In this document: one piece after another, positions 34,230-46,228 of the stretch
Numbering within the stretch: position 1 is the stretch's first letter
How the letters are laid out: each line of letters opens with the position of its first letter
DNA from: Oxytricha trifallax
Lineage: Eukaryota; Ciliophora; Spirotrichea; Sporadotrichida; Oxytrichidae
Reading direction: 5' to 3'
Assembly: GCA_000711775.1 (NCBI GenBank)
Contig: ARYC01017612.1
Location: 59,154-123,153 of the forward strand
Length of the DNA stretch: 64,000 nt
The notes under the pieces: model-generated
What the model was told of the DNA's origin: nothing
Databases searched by the model: none
The model's input: the letters and a program-made list of their open reading frames with translations, nothing else
Made by a program: the position numbers and the translations under genes

Positions 34230-37200
34230 ATAAATAAAAAATATTTTTTTGGTTTAAATTCATAATAGAAGTTATCAAATGTTCATCTTCCTTCATCATC
34301 GCCTATATTGATATCACTTCGTCTTTTTTCTTTATTTACTTAGTGACATCCAACTTCGCTTTAGTTTTTAATTAAGTTTGATCCCATGATCGAATGTTTT
34401 TATCCCCTCTCTACTGTTCAACCTAGCTGTAGTTAGGGTTATAGTATCCTGGTGGTAAGCTACTTCCTTATTATTGAGATCCAGGACCAAATCCATTCGA
34501 GTTGAATGTCAATGATGCAGACCGATCATGTCTTGCACTATTTTTATAACTTTTACCAGATGCTGTAGTTTAAGGTTTTGTCAAGGAGAAACCATCTCTG
34601 TAAACTTGTTTGCTAAAACTAATATTGCATGAGGGCAGTTTTTTATAGTTAGAGACTTTGTCAAAGTACAAATCTGGCTTAAAACTAAATCTCTTTTCAT
34701 TATTAAATTATAATCCAAGTGAGTGGAACATAAGAGCGAAATGCCCAACTTCTCGACCTACACAAAGAACTTCATTTAAACCCTCATCCGAGGATCTAGA
34801 CTCAAAGACATCATTGACACTATCATCTCAGAGTCTATGAATAACGATTGGGGACACCTCACCATTTAGAAAATTATCTACATCGCCAAAAAAGTTGCCT
34901 AGATCAACCCATCCCTAATCTTCAAACTTAGAAATGAAGCCAAAATCAGAGCTCACAATCAGAACAACCACTACATTGCTAACTGGCTAGAACTCCTAGC
35001 TTAATCACTTTACCAAGTCCAAGTTAACAACAAATGGATCCCTAAAACCTAACAGCCAGCTACTGATTTTGAAAACCTCAACTCCTCCTCACCGGAGTTC
35101 ATTCCAAAGCCTTCCTCCCCCATTAACACCAAAATTGACTTCCAACTTACCAGCGAACTCACACAGTTCCACAACAAGTTCACTCACCAAGAACTTTAGA
35201 ACCTTAACTAATAGTTCATGCAGGAAGAGCAGGAATACTTAGCTTCTCAATGCGCCAATAGACAAGTCTAGCTCACTAGACTATGACTCGGAAGCCAACA
35301 TCTCCTTCTATGAAGGAGGTGAATAATCCTTGACGTCCTCTAATGCGTCATAAATTAAGTTTCCTATTCAATAGGAACCCCTAACCCTTATTAAGGAATC
35401 ACCCTTTAATAAGATTTCTGACTAGGAAGAATTTAAATAAGATTCTTAATTAATAATAAAATATTAATCACTATTAAATATGAGTGATCACAGAGACGCC
35501 CAAATGAATGACAAATCTTCGGTCAAGTTCAAAGACCTTCCAGACTTCTACTCAACTAAGACTGACATAGCATTAAAAACCCTAGTCGATGAAGCCAACA
35601 ATGGCACTAAAGTCTAAGCCAGAGCCCTCTTCTAAGCCCTAGAGCTTAAAGAACAAATTGTCTCTCTTAGAATTCAATCAGCAACTCAAGGACTAGCAAA
35701 CATAATTGCTTACTACTTCGAACAAATCTAAGACATCCTTGAAAGAGACACTAAAGCTTAACATACTATAGCTAACGACGTAGGTACTCCTAAGCAAATC
35801 AGAACCTTCCTTAAAACCATTGACAAACTTAGATCCTACAACTAAGATGTAATTATGTACTGCGACACAGACCAAGACCACATGCTCAACACAAACACTA
35901 TCAGATTTAAAACCCCTTGGAACTATTCCAAGAACCTTTCAACCGACATCGTCTTCTAAATGAAGGAAAACTTCAAATCTTTTATCTCCCTTGGTCTTAT
36001 TAAATTTTCTGTTAAAATCTTATATGTCTAATCACCCATCAAATATAAACACGTAGGTGACGACGCTGTCACCATCCTAAGACAAGACAGAAGAAGACAA
36101 AATCAATTTACTGATAGAAAACCTAACAACAAGCAAAGACAACCAAAGAAATCCAGAAGAAACAACTAAAAGAGAAGAAACAACCAAAGGAACTGAGTTC
36201 CTTTTTAATTATATGCTCGGGGGGCTTTAAGCCCTCGATGCGAGTTAATTATTATTATTAATATTATCTCTTTTCATTTACATCTCTTGCTCCAACAATT
36301 ATCTTTCTACTGCCTTTTCTCTCAAAATTAGGGATCAACTTATTATGAAGTCTTGGTGTCATCTTTGCTGTTTAAGATCCATCATAGTTTTACTATTCTC
36401 TTGAAATCAAGCTTCTTGCACATTTATGATTGAAGTTTTGTGAATATCTTGTCATAGAATGTGAAATTGGGAAGTGAAATGGACTCTTGGCAGTGCTATT
36501 ATTTTTATCCTGAAAATCAATAAATGAATTTTATGTCAATTTAGCTTAGTGCTTTTCAGGACTTTCGCTACCCATTCTTTAGAATTTAGCATCCTCAGTT
36601 AATACAGAATTTTAATGCCTGAGCAATTAAACATTATATGTTCCATTTTTAATCTGTAAATTGGATAGCTAATCAGAGAAATTTTCATAATTACTTTCAG
36701 GCTATTACTAAAAGAAAGGCAACTTTAACTGCTTGTTGAATGTAATATTTGGTATCTTACTATCTATGTAATCATATTTTGGTGTGTACTAGCCTAAAGG
36801 TGGTCCAACTTTAAGCTTTCTCTCTATTCTATCCATTTTAATTCTGCTAACACCGTCAAATATAACGTCTCTTTCTTCAAAAATCTTCAAAACTTTATCG
36901 AGATTTCTATTAAGCATTTGCCTCATATATTGCTACCTTTATTGGGGTGACTTTACGCTATTACTGTGCTTAGTTGAGCCTCCATTATCTAAATTATCAC
37001 GATTTTGGCCGGTATTTACTTCTATATTTTGCTGATCAAAGTTACTCTCCTACGCAAGCATCATTTTTTGAATTTTGTTTTCAATATATTAGATTTTCTT
37101 TTACAATCTATAATTAAGGCTGGGATCGGAAATTCTTTGCCCTTAGAAAAGTTCTCTTAAATTTAGTTTCTTTCCTTGTTAAAGTTAATCTAAAAGGGTC

Positions 37201-37706
37201 TTTTTCTGTTTTTTAATTTTATCTATAAGTTCGTTGGTGTAATCATGCACCTCTTATTATGCAAAATCAAAAATGTTCAAAGATAATAACAAAATAAGGA
37301 ATATTATTAAAATTATAGTTAGCAATTTACCTTTAAAAGTCTTTGAAATTCTTTTGAAACTTAACTTTGTTTTCCTACTCAATGCTTTTATGATAGTCAT
37401 TGTTATCAATCTCCGGTGAAAGCCAGCTATCTAATTTGTACAATTTATCATGAATCTCCTTCATTTTATGCGATTTAATTTTTTGTTGTAGCTCTTACTC
37501 TTGGTTTTGCTGATAGCTTTTCAAGTCAAACTATTGGAGGAAATTATTAAATATACTGCAAATAAATGTAAAATTGGTCTTACCTTTTTTCCTGAGATGT
37601 GCTCTATATGTCTTTTAATCTTGAGTTGGTTATCTTTAAGGGAATTCCCTGTTTTTGAAGACAGATCAAATTACCTCCCTTTAGTCATTTATATATCCAC
37701 ACTCAT
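34230..37706 (-). CDS. PG-rich, probably cilium-associated protein, split by a 1.56-kb IES
   Basis: ATG 37706 (MSVDIQMTKGRQFDLSSK). Introns at about 37530-37582 and 37255-37332 (GTAAAT...AATAAG). The centre has a basic coiled coil and the motif VGPPLGQYTPKYDYI (about 36790), and the last MDS has FGPGSQ and PPGYYNPNYS (about 34450). Repeats of this P-P-x-x-Y-x-P-x-Y/F form are typical of sperm-tail PG-rich (SHIPPO/STPG-like) proteins of cilia. Assignment to that group is inference. Removing 34702-36278 gives RDVNEKR-FSFKPDLYFDK in frame. The 3' end is approximate. Confidence 0.65.
34741..35286 (+). CDS. IES-borne ORF1, unknown protein (181 aa)
   Basis: ATG 34741, TGA 35284-35286. Codon choice is C-rich (CTC, ATC, AAC, ACC), unlike neighbouring host genes, and TAA/TAG still read as Gln. 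The N-terminal half has a helical, Ala/Lys/Ile-rich region (IAKKVAQINPSLIFKLRNEA); the C-terminal half is Pro/Ser/Asn-rich then Gln/Glu-rich. The end reads CTA TGA C, and the +1 frame from there is open into ORF2. I recognise no family. It could be a structural or nucleic-acid-binding protein of an unknown germline element. Confidence 0.6.
35480..36196 (+). CDS. IES-borne ORF2, unknown protein with basic tail (238 aa)
   Basis: ATG 35480 (MSDHRDAQMNDKSSVKF), TGA 36194-36196. The same frame is open upstream through the end of ORF1 with no TGA, so the ATG may not be the real start. The body is predicted to be helical. The last 35 residues are strongly basic (RRRQNQFTDRKPNNKQRQP...), as in nucleic-acid-binding capsid or nucleoprotein tails, though this is only composition. 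C-rich codon use is shared with ORF1. No motif of polymerases, integrases or transposases is seen. Confidence 0.6.
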
Positions 37707-37859
37707 TTTATTTTTATATAATTAAGATCTAACAACATTCAGTCTATATATTTCATATTATTTGGATCATGGCTAGTGTTTTTATGAAATATAAATATTT
37801 ATGATGATTTATCGAATTTGTTTTTTATTTATAAATTGAGTTTTATTATTGTTCAATCG

Positions 37860-40800
37860 CTTAATCTGGATTGGTTCTTTTCTTCCTCTTTGTAATGAGG
37901 TCTCTTAAATTCATCAGTTTAGGGTAGACCACCTATTGCTCCAATACCAGTCTCTGTTATGTTGAAAACTGAATTCGAATCAACTCTATGAAGGTCATCA
38001 CTTAAAACCACTATAACTTCTTAGCAGTTCAATGAATGCATTATCAAATATAATTAATTTATATTTTTAATGATAGAAATATAAATATTTTATAAATAAA
38101 TTCAATTAGTATAAATATATCATATAGTTTTAAGAAAATTATTTAGAAAATATTTTATAATTAGCATAGCAAAATACAACCAAAATTTTTATATTTCACA
38201 TAAGCACTTCTCTAACTAAAAATTCAAAGAGATTTCAATTAATTTAAACTATATTTATTTATAATTATAAAAATAATTGGTTTGACTTCTGTTTATCTGA
38301 TTAGTTTTGCTCATTTCACTTGGTGAGTCATGTAAAGCACCAGGTGATTAATAGATTAATATAGCAATTATAATTAGTTTATGTGAATATGATTTATAAT
38401 TTTAACATGTGATATCTAGTTGCTAGGTTGCTGTTGATTATACTCTCCGCTGCTATTCTAGAAGTCATCGAATGGATCAATACCTCCACTATTATTTTTC
38501 TAGTCAGGTTTAGGTGAAACTGGTGATTATTGGTTCTAATTCATCATAATGGAACTTGGTCTCTTATTATCAGCAACAAATTTCTCTCCTAGAAAAACTC
38601 CATTCAAAACCCCAAAACCCCTTAATGAGGTTTATAAGTGCTTTGATTGATGAGGGTAATTTTGGGGATTAGGGTTTCTTTTTGATTTTAAGCATTAATT
38701 TCACTCTAGTTATAAAAATATGGAAGTTTTATATGATCATTTTTTTTATATTCAACTTATATATTTTCATGTTTATGTATAAACTATAGCATTTTTATTA
38801 GAAAGAGGTAAGTTTCGGATGAGTATTTTTCTATTTTACATTTTGTTCATAAGTTATCATATTTATTGATGGTTTTTATGAAAATTAATGATTACATCTT
38901 TTCAAAAATTTTGCATTTTTGCAGAAATATTTTTGAAATTTTTATCATAAAACTTTTTCATAATCAATAAAATACTTTCTTTTCTTTCCGCTTACTTTCT
39001 ATATTTTTATATTTAAGTACTATATAAAAATTTTTGGTAGCTTAAGTAAAATATAAATGTAAAATATGCATAAAATGAGGGATTTTAAGGTATATGATAG
39101 ACTCACGGTAGTCATGTTTTGTTTGTAAAATTATTATAAATGGAGATCAAACTTAAATTTTTGTATTTCTACTTTTAATAAAATTTTAGACACCTATTAA
39201 ATATGGCCATCTTATAGGAGGTCAATCATGTAAAGCTAAGTGGAGAAAATTTGCAGAATTTGTAACAAGTTTCAGAGATGGATTTCCATTTTAACCTATT
39301 AAATTCCATTAAATCAGAACTAAATTTGTTTATATTTAATTAGTACCAGTACTAAATTCGTTTAATTTTAATTGGTACCAATTTAATAGTACCATAACTT
39401 AATTAGTACCGAGTTTTAAACTAATGAGGTTTTAATGCAAAAGTTCTAATTTGGTTTAAAACCTAATTAGAACCATGTACTAAAAAATTAAAACTAAATT
39501 AGTACCAAAATGTTTTAAAAATGGAGTCCCTAAGAATTAAGGAATGAAGATTTCATACAAACTGACTATTTTAATTAAATAAGTAATGCAAATAGGTAAA
39601 GTGCTATCATTGAAATTTTCGTAGTGGAATAATTTGAACATAACATTTACATAGATGTAGTGATCATAAAAAATAAAAGAATAAAGATCTCAACCATGAA
39701 AATAAAAAATGAAAATGAATCTAACAACAAAAATGAAATTAATCAAAAAGAAACCCTAATCCCCAACATTACCCTCATCAATCAAAGCACTTATAAACCT
39801 CATTAAGGGGTTTTGGGGTTTTGATTCTTGAAGTTTTCAATCTTCAACTCGTCTTTTATCTTGTATGCTTGCTGAATGTCATAGTCGCTCTTAATCAGAG
39901 AGAAGAAGGGTCTGTCAACGAATACATACAATATGTTTGTCAGAGTAATGGTGAAGACGAAATTACCGCAGAAATAGTAGAAGAACATTTGGTAGTCAAT
40001 GTGCAGAGCATTCGACATAGATAGGAAGTAAAACATGCTAACCATTGGACTAGTCATTAAGATTCCAAAAGCAATGCTTGGGAAGGGACTCCAAAGATCA
40101 CCACCGAAGAAGAATCTCACAAATTAAGCTTTACCAAGCAGAGCTGGAATAATTAACATTGAGAAACCTAAAGCGAATGAGAAATAGGCAAATGAAGCAT
40201 AAAATCCTTGGGCTGTGTAATTAGTATTTGTCATCCAAAGATTTAATAGTATTATATTCATTTAAAATATTAAGAAATTTATAGATTTTTACCTCCTAAA
40301 TAAGTAGCAAGCATAAGTCCCAGTCCAAGTAAGTACATGGGATATCTGACCTTTGGATTTTCATAAACAGCTGTAAGAACTCTTGATGGAATAGAGACTT
40401 CTTGCTCTTCTTAAAATTCACTTAACTGTGTTTTTGATCTCTCAGTTATGAATTCAAAGTAAATCAAGCATAATCCCACTCCAAGTAAGTATGAATTAAC
40501 GTGGAACCAGGGCATCATGAAAGTCTTTGCGTAGAACTCATAGTTTCTATTATCGTTGTCTAAGATGGGAATCGCTCCAATTTTATCTCTTATGACTAAA
40601 CCTAAGTTCAAAGCGAAGAAGAAAGTCATCAGAACGAAGAACATTATCGATACTATAAGCTTTCTGGGTATAAGTTTATAAGCTAGTAAGATAAATGGTA
40701 AGAGAGCAGTCAATCCATTTAAATAAGTTTTTTTGGAGTTATGAACTAAAGATATTTCAAATAATGATGTAATAATTTTTTATAGGCAGAAAATGATATG

Positions 40801-42602
40801 GCAATAGAATAATACTTATAAAATATTCTTAAAAAATTATCATTATCAACAATTAGAGTAAATGCGTCAAATTAAATTTCAAAAATTATTAAAATGATGC
40901 TTATATTTATAGTGAATAAATTGTTTTTAAAACTTATTAGTTTTCATCTTTGATTAATAAGAGAATATGCATTTTTGTTCATAAAAAAATAAAATTTTTT
41001 TCTAAAAAGCATAACTCTCAAAATTGAATATAATTCAAAAAGGATGTAAATAAAAATTTTAATTATTAAATTTAAAAATAAATGAATTTAATTGACCCAA
41101 CATTTATTCAATTCAATCAAATTCAGATTATGCTTTCAACATATTATGCTTAATTAATTATACTTATTATTAATGAGTAAGTTGCAGATAAACTGGTAGA
41201 TACCAATTCCATCCCATGCATTTATCATCATAATTAGCTGGGTAGAAGTTGTTGATAAAGATGACATTAGTCCACCAATAGGTCTTGCAAGGTGCCATAA
41301 TATCTTCATAATATTTCCAAATGGGTCCACTGCCGAGGTATGGCATAATAAAAATTGAAAATGCCACGCAGAATGTGTTAAATGGAAGCAGTCTAAAGAT
41401 TTTCTTGAGATAGAACTGCCAGATGTTCTTAGCTGAAAATTGCTAATGCTCCTCAGTTTACAAAAATGAAAATGTTGCTAAGAATCCAGAACAGAATAGG
41501 AACATGGGAACTATAAAGAAAGCGCCAGGAATAATTGCAAAGAGCATGTTTTGTTTCATCTTATTGATATCGCCTGGGTTGTCATAGATTGCATACCAAG
41601 AGAAGAAGTAAGTGTTTCCGTAAATTAGGTAAAGACTGCTTAAAGCTTTAATTCCATTGAAGACTTTTAGATTTTTGACCAAATCTTTCCTGAACACCCC
41701 GCTGTTCGCTATTTAATAAGATTTAGGCATTTATCCCATTTGGATGAAATTCCTTATGGGTGAGAAGCACATCAATGCTTAAGCCCATGACTGTTTTCTT
41801 TGAATAAGAATTGGCTCATATTATTACACTGTGTGGAACTTGGCTGCCACATCAAGTTTCTCATAATTCAAATCAGGTATATCACCTACTTTAGTGAGCT
41901 CAACAATTGATCCGACTATGCCTACTCCGATTAGTAATATGAAAACAAGTAAAGTAAGAATTCCACCAACTCCAAATGTTGATGCTCTTGCTTGATTATC
42001 TCTAGATGCAAAGGTATAAGAGACTTAAACATTTGTCCAGTTAGCTCCTGCAGCCATGCTTATAAAGTGGTTATCCATGCTTTTCACATCATTTTCTTGG
42101 CATTATTTAGGAATACACATGCCTAAGAAAGTTGAAAAGTTGTCGTACTTTCCAGCTCCTCCTCTGGTGAAATCTGCAGATCCAGCATAATTGCCTCTCA
42201 TTGTCACGAGTTTATTTTTATTAATCTATTAAAATTATTTTATGAGCATATATTGACCCTGATTGGCATCTGCAAGACAGGATTCATAATCTCCCCATTG
42301 ACCCAAATACAAGCCATTAAGTAAGAGATAGAACACACTTCCAAAATTAGTGGCATCAGAAATAAGTTGATTGATGGCAGTGGAGCAGTTCACATTCCAG
42401 TTTGTTTTGCATTATAATTATAATTTAATATTAAATTTGTTTGTGCTTTCTACTGTTCAGTTTTTGGTAATAAATCAAATGTGTCTAGGACATCATTTAG
42501 AGTAAGCTTCCTCGTATTTCTCTTGGCTGAGGAGGAACTCAAATAAGTCATAATCAGACTAAGGTATACCAACAGTATTAATGGCTTTTTGACTACTCTC
42601 AT
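37860..42602 (-). CDS. NRF-6-like acyltransferase-3 membrane protein, split by a mini-TBE and IESs
   Basis: ATG 42602 opens a signal peptide (MRVVKKPLILLVYLSLIMTY). The extracellular NRF-type domain has GQWGDYESCLADANQGQYML (about 42260) and MCIPKQC (about 42115). The acyltransferase-3 domain with many membrane segments follows: FNGIKALSSLYLIYGN (41650), GSGPIWKYYEDI, CMGWNWYLPVYLQL (41200), TALLPFILLAY (40700), and the end IKSDYDIQQAYKIKDEL (39870). The polar tail continues left of the mini-TBE to about 37860. Inserts: 40245-40288 (pointer AGATTT), about 40730-41165 and about 42205-42240 (AT-rich), and the mini-TBE. The family includes C. elegans NRF-6 and bacterial O-acyltransferases; the substrate here is unknown. 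Confidence 0.88.
38605..39823. mobile_element. Mini-TBE (1219 bp) with telomeric ends, inside the NRF-6-like gene
   Basis: Ends are CAAAACCCCAAAACCCC and its reverse complement, with inverted repeats extending inward (TTAATGAGGTTTATAAGTGC...TTTTGGGGATTAGGG). It is flanked by ATT (38602-38604 and 39824-39826). It has no transposase, only AT-rich DNA and the TAGTACCAATT cluster also found at 15650-15870. Excision with one ATT joins DELKIENFK-NGVFLGEKF in frame in the host gene. This is a non-autonomous TBE derivative acting as an IES. Confidence 0.92.
40245..40288. other. IES in the NRF-6-like gene, pointer AGATTT
   Basis: AGATTT at 40239-40244 recurs at 40283-40288. Removal joins LATYLGGKN to LWMTNTNYTAQGF in frame on the minus strand. 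Confidence 0.75.
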
Positions 42603-42779
42603 ATCACTATTTATTCTATGAAATTATAATAATTACTCTATTTTAATTTGATAAGTAAGAATCTCTCTATTGCTTCGTTTAAATGACTTCTGAATAAAAT
42701 AAAATGCAATTATATAATTCAAAATTCGATATACTTATTAATATGATTAAAAGGAAAACTACAGTTGTTTCATTTTTTC

Positions 42780-43960
42780 TTCTTAATAATTTGAGGAATT
42801 TATTTGCCTTCCTAACTATCTAGCTCATCATCGCTATCTTGATACTTTTAATTGCTCTTATTTTACTGTTACTGCTATTTAGATGCTTAGTTTCTTTACT
42901 TTTCTGTTTAACTATGATTCTTAGGATTTAAGCCATTTGTATCCGCAACTAACAAACTGCTGCTCTATTTTGAATTTTGCTACATTTGTGAGAAATCCTA
43001 TTAACTTTTATTTTAATGATTAGGATTATCGTAGTTCTTGGATCTCTCTGACTCTTAATCTTCATCTACTTCCTCCACAGGTTGATCAGTGATTTAAGTA
43101 CCAAATGCGCCACTTCTTCTATTATTATTGTCTACTATGCTCTTACCTTGAGTGCCCCTTCTGTTATCATGAATAGATAAGAAACTTGAGTTGTATTCAC
43201 TGGTAGATTCTTCAATTCTGTGGTTTGCCATAGAATTCTCAATGAACTTGAATTTCTCATTCCTCAAGCGATCCAGTCTTAATCTCTCTTCATCGTCTAT
43301 AACATTTCCGTTGTTCTGAGGGTGATTTTAAGAGGATAGAGTGGAATTCTTAAGTTCTTCACCATTGTCATCAGAAATACCACTGAGCTTCTTAAATTTC
43401 TATTTTTATTGATCAAGATGCTACTTTGGGGGCGGAAGTTTCGTGCACTTTTTTTTATTTTTAATTTTTCTTTCAATTAATCTTTTTAACAACTATCAAC
43501 CAACTTTCTTGATATATTTCATTCTTATAATTATACTTAATTTATTATTCAATTAGTCAATATCTCTATTAGCATTATTCTAAGCACCATCCAAGCATTA
43601 TCTTTATTATTTTAAATACTAGTAATCTTAAAACTTTAAGATATTTAGGCCGGAATAGATCCATTGTATATTGTTCTTAAATATTTGAGGTGTCCAATTG
43701 TTCTCATTTTTATTTTTTGCTAACTAAACTCCAGTAATGTCTCTTCCTATCAAACCTCAAAATACTCTTAATATTTAATAAGTCCTTAAAACATAAAAAA
43801 AATTATAATTTAAGTAAAATTTATTATATTTTACATAAATAAGAAGAGTGCAGGGAACTTCCTCCCCCACTACTTTAATTCTTAATTCTATTTAAAAGAG
43901 TAAAATTGATAATAAATTAGTTGTAGTTGAAATAAAATTAAAAGGTGAATATTATTATGA
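42780..43960 (-). CDS. Hypothetical Asn/Ser/Gln-rich protein, split by a MITE
   Basis: The minus-strand frame continues through ...QELKQHLDQQKQKFKK, LRLDRLRNEKFKFIENSMAN (about 43250) and a polar, acidic tail. Removing 43428-43876 gives a continuous frame (ELK-QHLDQQ). The start upstream of about 43910 was not found and the end near 42780 is approximate; there may be further IESs. No domain recognised. Confidence 0.5.
43428..43869. mobile_element. Second MITE-like element, 442 bp
   Basis: Inverted ends GGCGGAAGTTTCGTGCAC / GTGCAGGGAACTTCCTCC match those at 30408-30919. The direct repeat CTACTTT flanks it (43421-43427 and 43870-43876). Removal restores the frame of the host gene. The interior is AT-rich with no ORF. 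Confidence 0.85.
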
Positions 43961-44005
43961 TGATTTGATGAATTTTAATTAAAATATATTTATTTTACAT
44001 AAATA

Positions 44006-45149
44006 ATGGACCTTGCAACTTCCTTAACTAAAAAACGAAGAAACAATTCAGATGTTTTGAATAGCTCACACCTAGGTTTTAGTGACACTTTTTCTCAGCA
44101 TATCAACTCTTCTAATAACAATAAAATGATAAATGAAAAGTTAAACCCAGTTGATTTATCTGGGAACAGCAAACAATAACAATAAAACTACAAATTAACA
44201 TCTTTGCCATTTCATTAATTCCACAAATAAACCTACAGCGCATTCCAAACTCCACAAAATAGCAGTAGTTTCGCTGGATCTACTGCGACAACTCATCGAT
44301 CAGCTTATAATAAAAACTCAACTAATTCTAAAATGGAGAAGGATTAATTAGATAAGCTATATAACACTCTCAATAAGTTCTATTAATCTGAGAAGCAGAC
44401 TGAGTTTCTTAAAATGCAATAAAAACTGGAACAGGATAACATAAAAGAGGAACTGGCAATGCTAAGAAGACAAAAGCAAAATAAGGATTTGAAGGACACT
44501 CTAATCAACTAAATTTAACATAAATCTACTTAGAAACACAACAACATAAACTAAGAAAAGTTGCAATAGTAATAATAAAATCATAAATTCTACACTGTAG
44601 ATACTAATTTAGTCAGTGTATTCCCAAAGATAACAGAAACGCCAAAGTAAATACACCAATAATAAATAAAATAAACTTAGTAATTGTATAATTAACAATT
44701 GATTTAGTAGATCAAACACGATAGGGATAGAGCAGAAAAAGAGAAAAAATAAGATTTACTCGAGAGTCAGGATTAGATTAAATATGAGATGCAATTTAGA
44801 AATAAAAATGAGGATAAGTAAGAAGAGAGCAGGGCTAAGCAACAGTAGTAAGCTAGGAATGAATGGGAGGCAAACTTGAAGGCTAAGGAATTGAAGAGTT
44901 AAGTAAAGGGGGATGCTGAGAGATTGCAGTATGAAATTGTCCATGGCAAATATGTCAACGCTTAAACCAAAATTATTATCAAATTGGGTATGTGTGTGGA
45001 ATGCTAATCTCATAATATCTAAGTTATCAATTTAAAGTCCAAAAATATTTGTAAATTATAAATTTAACCATCCCTTTTTTAAAAAATACAATTGTGTTTT
45101 AGATAAAGAATAAAAATAAGCAACTTTTGAATATAACTTAAAAACTTGA
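44006..45149 (+). CDS. Gln/Lys-rich coiled-coil protein
   Basis: ATG 44006 (MDLATSLTKKRRNNSDV), one frame to 44987, intron 44988-45102 (GTATGT...TTTTAG), then a short exon to TGA 45147-45149. About 340 residues; the first third is Ser/Asn-rich and the rest is a long coiled coil (QLIQQIKHDRDRAEKEKKQD). No family assignment. TBE no. 3 begins 25 bases beyond the stop. Confidence 0.65.
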
Positions 45150-45174
45150 AAATTAAAATTAAGAAGATGACAGT

Positions 45175-46228
45175 CAAAACCCCAAAACCCCTTAATGAGG
45201 TCTTATAAGTGCTTGATTTGTAGTGAATTTGTTAGGGGTTAGGTTATTAATAGGTTTTAATGTGAAATTTATAGTAAATGTATTTAATTTAATCAATCAA
45301 AATGCACTTTAGGATAATGTGGTTGAGGTCTGAAGTTTATCTTACTTAACCACAACTCTATCTGCTCTATTGATGTGCATGATCTTGAGTTTGGTTCAAT
45401 TATTCTTGACTCTGCGATTTGTTTTATTGATTGAGATACTCTTGTCTTGTCAATAAATTGCTTTTCTTTGTTTCGCATCGTTCTCGCATCTTGTAGAGTT
45501 GTATTCATTACGAGGCATATCGCACTCTATTATTATTACTGTTAAAGCCCACACATCCCATTAAAAGTGTCCATCTCTCCAGTCTTCTTTTTCTTGATAG
45601 TACTCTTGCGTACCCATTACAGTTTAAAGCCTTGATACTTCCACTCTTTAAGCTCTGTTGAATTCGATTATTGCTACTGTTATTGGTGAAAAGTTTATCA
45701 TTATATTTTCTGGCTTCAAATCACTGTGAGCAAACCCTAACTTGTGAAGCTCTTTACTTCCATATACGGTCTGAGTTGCTATTTATCCAAATTACTTATG
45801 ATTCCTTTGATCTATTATGAAATCTCTTAGGGTCATTTCATAGAGTGGAAGTCTGAAAGCAACATGATCCTTAGCAAGGAGAACAGCATCTAGCTTGATT
45901 AAGTAACTACACTCTTTAAATTTTGCTTAAGTGAGTTCTTGATAATCATTTGTAAACTCCATCTGATATTTATCATCACTAAAGAGATAGTTGGAGGGAT
46001 ACACCTTGTATGCGTATTGACGATCATTGATAATTTTTTTATCAAATGACTCTTCTAATATAACGTAGCCTTAAAGAGAAGTATCTAGATCAATTTAAGC
46101 AAGAACTGGTATTTTCTTGTGTTGAATCTTGATCATAATTTTTGTTATTTCAGAGGTTTGTTGGTTGCGTACCTTCTTAACGTATTCTATCTCTCTAGCT
46201 AATTCAAGCACTAAGACCTTAGAATATT
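45175..46228. mobile_element. Truncated TBE no. 3 (left end plus part of the kinase gene)
   Basis: CAAAACCCCAAAACCCC at 45175 after AGT, followed by the usual TBE sub-terminal sequence. It holds a decayed kinase-like gene and is cut at 46228, where another TBE left end starts. No matching right end is in the window. Confidence 0.85.
45290..46130 (-). pseudogene. TBE 57-kDa kinase-like fragment
   Basis: Minus-strand blocks match the 57-kDa protein at 14039-15487: YAYKVYPSNYL, LPLYEMTLRDFI, HSDLKPENIMI and WDVWALTVIIIECDM. HRD has become HSD and DFN has become EFN. The N-terminal zinc fingers are missing. Truncated and degenerate. Confidence 0.8.

Larger units (their letters stand above)
34702..36278. 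other. 1.56-kb IES with 13-bp pointer, carrying its own ORFs
   Basis: The 13-bp sequence ATCTCTTTTCATT at 34689-34701 is repeated at 36266-36278. Removing one copy and the 1564 bases between restores the frame of the surrounding gene. The insert is visibly richer in C and G than its flanks and is almost filled by two plus-strand ORFs. Near the right end is a GC-rich inverted repeat (GGGGGGCTTTAAGCCCTC, about 36218). A 13-bp pointer is long for a simple IES but compatible with an MDS-IES-MDS junction. Confidence 0.85.

Noticed and set aside
36215..36240. Bacterial-type terminator at the GGGGGGCTTTAAGCCC inverted repeat
   Set aside because: The organism is a eukaryote; the inverted repeat is noted only as part of the IES-borne element.
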